From assembly GCA_004352715.1 (NCBI GenBank), contig SCFE01000074.1:470716-534715 (forward strand): a stretch of DNA of 64,000 nt, in the 5' to 3' direction. Under the pieces are notes generated by a model. The model ran no database searches. It saw only the letters and a list, made by a program, of their open reading frames with translations, and was not told the DNA's origin. This document shows, one piece after another, positions 59,596 to 64,000 of this stretch (the stretch's first letter is position 1; the number at the start of each line of letters is the position of its first letter). This DNA is from Hofstenia miamia (taxonomy: Eukaryota; Xenacoelomorpha; Acoela). The translations under genes and the position numbers were made by a program.

Positions 59596-59840
59596 GTTTA
59601 GAAGTCGTTCTATAATACGTCTTAAAATTGTTTAGAAATCATTTAGAGGACGTTTAGAAATGGCATCTATGTCAGGAGTGGAAGACGTGTTAAAACCATT
59701 AGACAGTTGAAAAGACGTTTAGAAGTAGTCTAAAAGACGCTTAGAAGACGTCTAGAAAGCGGTTAGAAGACATTTTACAATATCATTGACTAATGCTTCA
59801 GAAATGGTGTTTTATAAGACGGTTAGAAGATGTACCTTAA
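59596..59840. repeat. Degenerate minisatellite based on a GACGTTTAGAAG-like word
   Basis: Variants such as GACGTTTAGAAGTAGTC, GACGCTTAGAAGACGTCTAG and GCGGTTAGAAGACATTT follow each other at irregular spacing of about 11-24 bases. The region is repetitive without a fixed period. Confidence 0.6.
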
Positions 59841-61031
59841 AGCGTCTTACAACGTGTTATGCCACTATAAATAAATATACATGTTTAATTTATGTAGAAT
59901 TAGAAAATTTAAGAAAAACTATTTTTATTTGGCTGTTAACAGCAAAACTGGAGGCTGTTACATTACAGCAGATAACGTTGCTAACAGCAAATTTGACACC
60001 CCTGATAATATGTTGTTAATAATATGTTAACTAGCTTAAAGAGCCAGCGTTTGTAGAAAAACTAAAACTTAATATAAGATATAATATTTAAGTACATGTT
60101 GGATGTGCGAAGTCAAAATTCTATTTTGTGAAATTCTATTTTACAGACATTTAATTTATAGAAATTTAGCCAAATAATGGTAATAACAAACGTGTTAGTA
60201 CTAATAACATCGAAACAAAAAATGATATCCTCAATTGTTAAATTGTTATTTAACCTTAAACCTTGGACCATACCAGGCCTGATTGAAAATGGCATTATAA
60301 TCTCGGCATTACAAAATTGTTTTGGGACTGGCATCACTAGTTATCTTGAATTTCTCAAAAAGAAATAGTTTTTTCAAAATAGTAGCAATTGAATAAATTG
60401 AATTAATTTATCAAAATCAGGTAGCAAAAATAGCTAGCATATACATGTATATACATACATATGATTTGAATTTCAAGAAAAACACCGTGGGGTAGGGTGA
60501 AATGAGGTTCAAAACTTTGACCCATGAAGAAGGCTGAGCATATTTCGTGACTGAATAAATTATTTTTTTCATATTATCTCTTATGTTCCCCAAATTTCTT
60601 TCGGAAGAACTTACCTGACTTAACAAAAAGAAAAGAGATGATTAAATAGAAACATCTGATGGCAATGTGTAATAGTATGATGAATTTGGTAGAAGACAGC
60701 TATTATTTGCAAATAAAGTTGAATCATAATTACAAAAATAATTTAATAGCTAAAATTAAAAGGCTTATTTGATTATAAAATTTAATGACAGTTTTTGAAA
60801 GCAGTATTGAATTTTAATATTATGCATTCGTAATATCTTGCATATAATTTTGAAAAAAATCCATAAGGTTACATGTTCTTCTAAAACAGATTTTTTATTC
60901 ACTCTCTTAAGGCCAAACTGTCGAATTTACAAAAACGATTGATCAAATAATTTGAATTAAATTTTCAAAAATATTTTTGCATTGAAATATCGAGGCACAT
61001 AATGTATAAAATTTATAAACAAAATACGCAC
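59841..61031. other. Copy B intron, remainder, no gene recognised
   Basis: Only AT-rich sequence with short frames (59786-60019, 60113-60368, 60417-60626), the latter overlapping on both strands. No signature found. Confidence 0.4.
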
Positions 61032-61220
61032 CTGTTTAGAATAAGGAACTATAACACAAACAGAATTTTGCCAATTAAACGTATTCCATTCCAAAGGCCA
61101 ATGATTTTCCAACCACTCCATCTGTTCAATAACTTCGTAACATTCAGCTAGATTATAGTAAGACGTTCTTTCTTGATTTAACTCAGCCTTGCCTCCAACA
61201 TGAGAGAAATATAGTGAATA
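61032..61220 (-). CDS. Copy B exon with the Y-N-x-A-E helix and VPYSKQ motif
   Basis: After CTAAAG the exon reads YSLYFSHVGGKAELNQ, then YYNLAECYEVIEQMEWLEN, EWNTFNWQNSVCVIVPYSKQ, and ends CAG|GTGCGT. It is 63 whole codons, phase 0 at both ends. HELZ has FYN.AE..EV+E..E.LR..WP.AW....IGVVTPY..Q here. The frame is intact, and it shows that the shorter exon in copy A (17117-17301) has lost 4 nt. Confidence 0.9.
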
Positions 61221-61728
61221 CTTTAGTTCTAAATACCCATGAACTAGATTTTTGTGAATTTTTAATTAATGGAATAACTACATATAATTTATTACTCAAA
61301 ACATGAATACATTCAGCTACACATGAAATAAGAAATTAGGCATAGACTAGTTACTTACGGAAAGGAAATTAAAAGCTTAAGAATAGTAGAGACGTTTTTA
61401 AACAATGAGATATTCTATATCTGACATCTTGAAGGCGGTAGATGTCACATCCTAATAATTACTAATTGATAGATTTTTCATCGTACCTGTTTTGCAACCG
61501 TTTTTCCGACAGCTATTCTAATTTAGACAAGTGTTCAACAACTATCTAAATTTTTTTGCATTTTATGGACTCAATAGAAACACTTATGTACATTAAAGAA
61601 ATCAAAAACTAGTTATCCAAATCTCGACGTTAATAATTCTTTAGCTTCCACTAATTTACCTTAATTTATAATTAAGAAACATTTTTATATATTTGGTCCT
61701 CATCTATCTTTGCATTTAATCAATTGAA
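61221..61728. other. Copy B intron continuing beyond the window, no gene recognised
   Basis: The next upstream helicase exon (with the NYR motif) is not found up to 64000. This stretch shows nothing else. Confidence 0.5.
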
Positions 61729-61989
61729 ATGAAAAACTCAGATATAGCACTCTTATATAAAAATAGCGATCTTCCTATTGCTAAAAATTATAGGCGAATC
61801 TCAGTAACGCCCCCTTTTGTAAACTACTTCAAAAATTACTGCCTATTGAAAACAACTAATATCTTGCACTTGAGAATATTTTATCATCTAAACAATATGG
61901 TTTCCGCACTAAGCATAGTACAAGTGATACAATTATTTCAATTAAAAAAATATCCTCAAATAAATCTCAAAATAAACTTCAAACTATAA
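61729..61989 (+). pseudogene. LINE reverse transcriptase fragment (motif 0-1)
   Basis: The frame reads KNSDIALLYKNSDLPIAKNY, then RRISVTPPFVNYF and KKYPQINLKINF. It recalls K...I.P+.K.+....NYRPIS.TP in CR1/jockey RTs, with the usual FGFR segment replaced by a frameshifted part. A short, dead copy. Confidence 0.55.
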
Positions 61990-62911
61990 GTCTCAACAGA
62001 CCAAAAATTCTTTATTTGTCAACTCTATGTAACGGTTGTAATCAAGAAATTAATATATATATATATTGTAGTAGCGACGGTGCCAACTCAGCAAGCATTC
62101 TATTTAAGAAATAATAGAGAACCGATGAAACTACTGATTAATTATGTACTTCTATCAATTGAGAAAACATGAGCATGTTCATGTCATAAGTTATAACAGA
62201 CATTCAGAGAGCAAGTTAATCCAAACTACTTAAAGAACCAAGGCCTCCGGTCGAAGCGCTGAACCATTTCTAAGATCTAACTCTGAGCTCATTTAGAGAC
62301 AAGAAAATACAATAGCTATAGCTACATGCGAATCGCGCTTCCTAACCGTACTCATCCTTATACCTATTCTCCTATCACCCAGACGAAGTGGAATAACCAC
62401 AAATCAGTTAAGGAAGCTGGTTATCTTCCCTTACGTCCGAAGTGATACCCTAAGCGGTGATCATAACAATCAATAACATATTGAAAAATAAATTTAATAA
62501 ATGTAAATAAATGGGGTAATTTAGAAAACAATTATCCTAAAAATGCTAAAATAAAAGGTTAATTAAATCGACGGTTGGGAAAATCTATAATAGTGAAACA
62601 AAGAGCAACTGTAAGCTAGGGTAGCAAAACTTAAATTGACAGAAATTAACATATTCTACATATTTACAAATAATAACAAATGACGTAACCCACTTGTTAT
62701 AAAGCGATGAGTACTATCAGAACAAATTAAGCAAACGATATAAAGCCGTCTGCTATTCAAATATGAATTCCTCTACGAACAACCAATCGGGTTACAAGTG
62801 GATAATTATCACTAATTGTACAATAACGAGCATCGAAATTATTATTAATTAGACACTAAACGTTATTTTACAAATAGGGATGCAATTATACCACTATATA
62901 TATATATATAT
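61990..62911. other. Stretch without recognised genes, with an unassigned less AT-rich part
   Basis: Between about 62066 and 62470 the sequence is less AT-rich than around it (for example CAACTCAGCAAGC, CCTCCGGTCGAAGCGCTG, CCCAGACGAAGTGG) and begins TGTAGTAGCG. It could be a solo LTR, but I found no partner or target duplication. Confidence 0.35.
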
Positions 62912-63937
62912 AGGCCCTGAATTTGTTGATAACTCAATAAATCAATTGAGTTTTCAATGTTCGCTCCAATACTCAATTTTTATTCGTTTATTCCATTTTA
63001 CTCAATGTTTCTTTTTCAAGTGTCTAAATTGATAAATAACACCTCAATTCACTCGTTGCACACACTCTTGACAAACATTCTTTGAAAGTTGAAAGTTATA
63101 TCTGATTTGTTGACAGCCTGGTTGCTGTAAATTCTATTGACTTGTTAGCTTCACTGCGTCCTTTTTTAGATCTGGACACGGTGGCATGGCGAGATTTTTT
63201 GACAGAAATGCAGAAGTTTTTTTAAATACTCAGGATGTCAAAAGCGAGATTTCAAGAAGCAGTAACAAACAGGTGGGGAACCTGGCTTGACGCAGTTTTC
63301 TATTATTACGAAAACTTTGTAAAAGTTTGCGATTTTATCGATACACTGGATGAAGACGAAAGATCAGAAGATACACTGAAGAATATAGTTTCTACTGATT
63401 ATATAAAACGTGAACTGGCATTTATCACATGCAGGTTGCAAGTTTTACGAACTTCGATTACTAAGCTTGAAGGACGACTTTCTCTTGTGGATCCAATTAA
63501 AATTGTCGAAGAAAATTTGTCTTTTTTTGATACGAAGAATTTGCAACCCTACCGCAAAAACTTGGAAACGTCTTGAAGAAGAATCCCGAATATTCATTTG
63601 TTCATGGAGTTTTTGAAATTATCTGAGGAATTTCTACGAGTTTTATCGCACCTCCTGCTGAAGTCGTACTTTTGAGAACTGTCCGATTGTGAGTGTGGAA
63701 GTGGGGCGGCTTTTTTCGTGCTTGAAGCTCTTGCTAGCTCCACAGCGAGAATCTTTCACAGATGAACACATCAAATGGAACCTTATCATCCTATGGGAGC
63801 AAGGGATGTAAGAATTTTTTTTGCCTATTTTGGTAATTTAAATGTTTTGAAAACTCAATTTTTTACTTAATTTAAGAAATTTAGCTTAATTAATTGCTCA
63901 ATTTTTCACACAAATAGACTAAATAAATTGCGAGCCC

Positions 63938-63939
<2 letters not shown>
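62912..63939 (+). mobile_element. hAT-like element inserted in a (TA)n tract
   Basis: The left end AGGCCCTGAATTTGTT and right end, inverted, AGGGCTCGCAATTTATTT form imperfect terminal repeats. (TA)n lies on both sides, so the target duplication cannot be read. A transposase-derived frame lies inside. Confidence 0.6.
63235..63830 (+). pseudogene. hAT-derived (CGBP1-like) transposase C-terminal half
   Basis: The 113-codon frame starts MSKARFQEAVTNRWGTWLDA and continues FYYYENFVKVCDFI and RLQVLRTSITKLEG. T-R-W-G-T-W...A..YY is the entry to the C-terminal part of a hAT transposase family that also gave rise to CGG-binding proteins. After a stop at 63574 the reading continues in another frame with NPEYSFVHGVFEI and later TDEHIKWNLIILW, where the dimerisation region would be. 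It lacks the catalytic N-terminal half. Confidence 0.6.
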
Positions 63940-63974
<35 letters not shown>

Positions 63975-64000
63975 TGATATGAATATGTATGTTTGTATAT

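Larger units (their letters stand above)
51930..61220 (-). other. HELZ-like SF1 RNA helicase, copy B (3' part of the gene)
   Basis: Four exons with intact frames and matching phases give the VPYSKQ, motif V and motif VI parts and the C-terminus of a HELZ-like helicase. The 5' part, including motifs I to III, must lie beyond 64000. Copies A and B are arranged head to tail, and their sequences differ at roughly a third of residues in the shared exons, so the duplication is old. No damage is visible in copy B, so it is the better candidate for the functional gene. Introns (616 bp, 5.3 kb and 2.8 kb) do not match those of A in length. Confidence 0.82.

Noticed and set aside
1-64000. CRISPR arrays, bacterial operons, rRNA
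   Set aside because: The spliced helicase exons and the eukaryotic transposons show nuclear metazoan DNA, and no repeat-spacer array or rRNA sequence was seen.

Overview
The window is AT-rich metazoan DNA with spliced, intron-rich coding sequence and many transposon remains. Most assembly gaps sit inside (TA)n microsatellites. Its host content is one gene family. The repeats (CR1/jockey-like LINEs with a 2A-like peptide, hAT, Tc1/mariner, pogo-like, Ty1/copia, Ty3/gypsy, a tyrosine-recombinase element) fit an invertebrate such as a cnidarian or arthropod. I cannot fix the taxon from the sequence alone.

Main result: the minus strand carries two tandem paralogous genes for a HELZ-like (helicase with zinc finger, UPF1-like SF1) RNA helicase. 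Copy B (61220 down to 51930; its 5' part lies beyond the window) shows its last four exons. Copy A (49668 down to 2247) shows twelve exons with convincing splice sites. From 5' to 3' they encode the N-terminal beta-rich region, the linker region, motif Ia-like sequence, motifs II (DEAA) and III (GDTLQ), the NYR motif, the VPYSEQ motif, motif V (QGKEYR), motif VI (SRAR) and the C-terminal tail. Matching exons of A and B have identical lengths and phases (210/210 and 76/76 nt). The exception is one exon that is 4 nt shorter in A, which breaks the frame just before VPYSEQ. A second A exon (24095-24321) also does not hold a single frame. The exon with the P-loop (Walker A) is not visible in A; a 447-bp assembly gap lies in the intron where it should be. 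Copy A is therefore either a recently broken gene or suffers from assembly errors.

Layout. 1-2246: downstream of A, repeats only. 2247-49668: copy A, whose large introns hold a Ty1/copia element with two LTRs and a third LTR fragment (3.1-6.8 kb), LINE fragments (8.6-9.5, 14.8 and 18.9-20 kb), a pogo-like MITE (21.2-22.1 kb), a hAT fossil (22.3-23.1 kb), a LINE with a 2A-like peptide associated with a Tc1 element (25.5-27.3 kb), a tyrosine-recombinase-type element (28.5-31.2 kb), a mariner (37.1-38.4 kb) and a hAT nested in a hAT (44.1-44.8 kb). 49669-51929: the short space between A and B, with a Ty3/gypsy integrase remnant. 51930-61220: end of copy B with a hAT MITE and several unrecognised ORFs in its introns. 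61221-64000: LINE RT fragment and a hAT-like element inserted in a (TA)n tract.

Nothing here requires a new enzyme system. The points most worth following are the helicase pair, the state of copy A, an exact 27-codon duplication inside one of its exons, a 42-nt stopless intron, and the 2A-bearing LINE.
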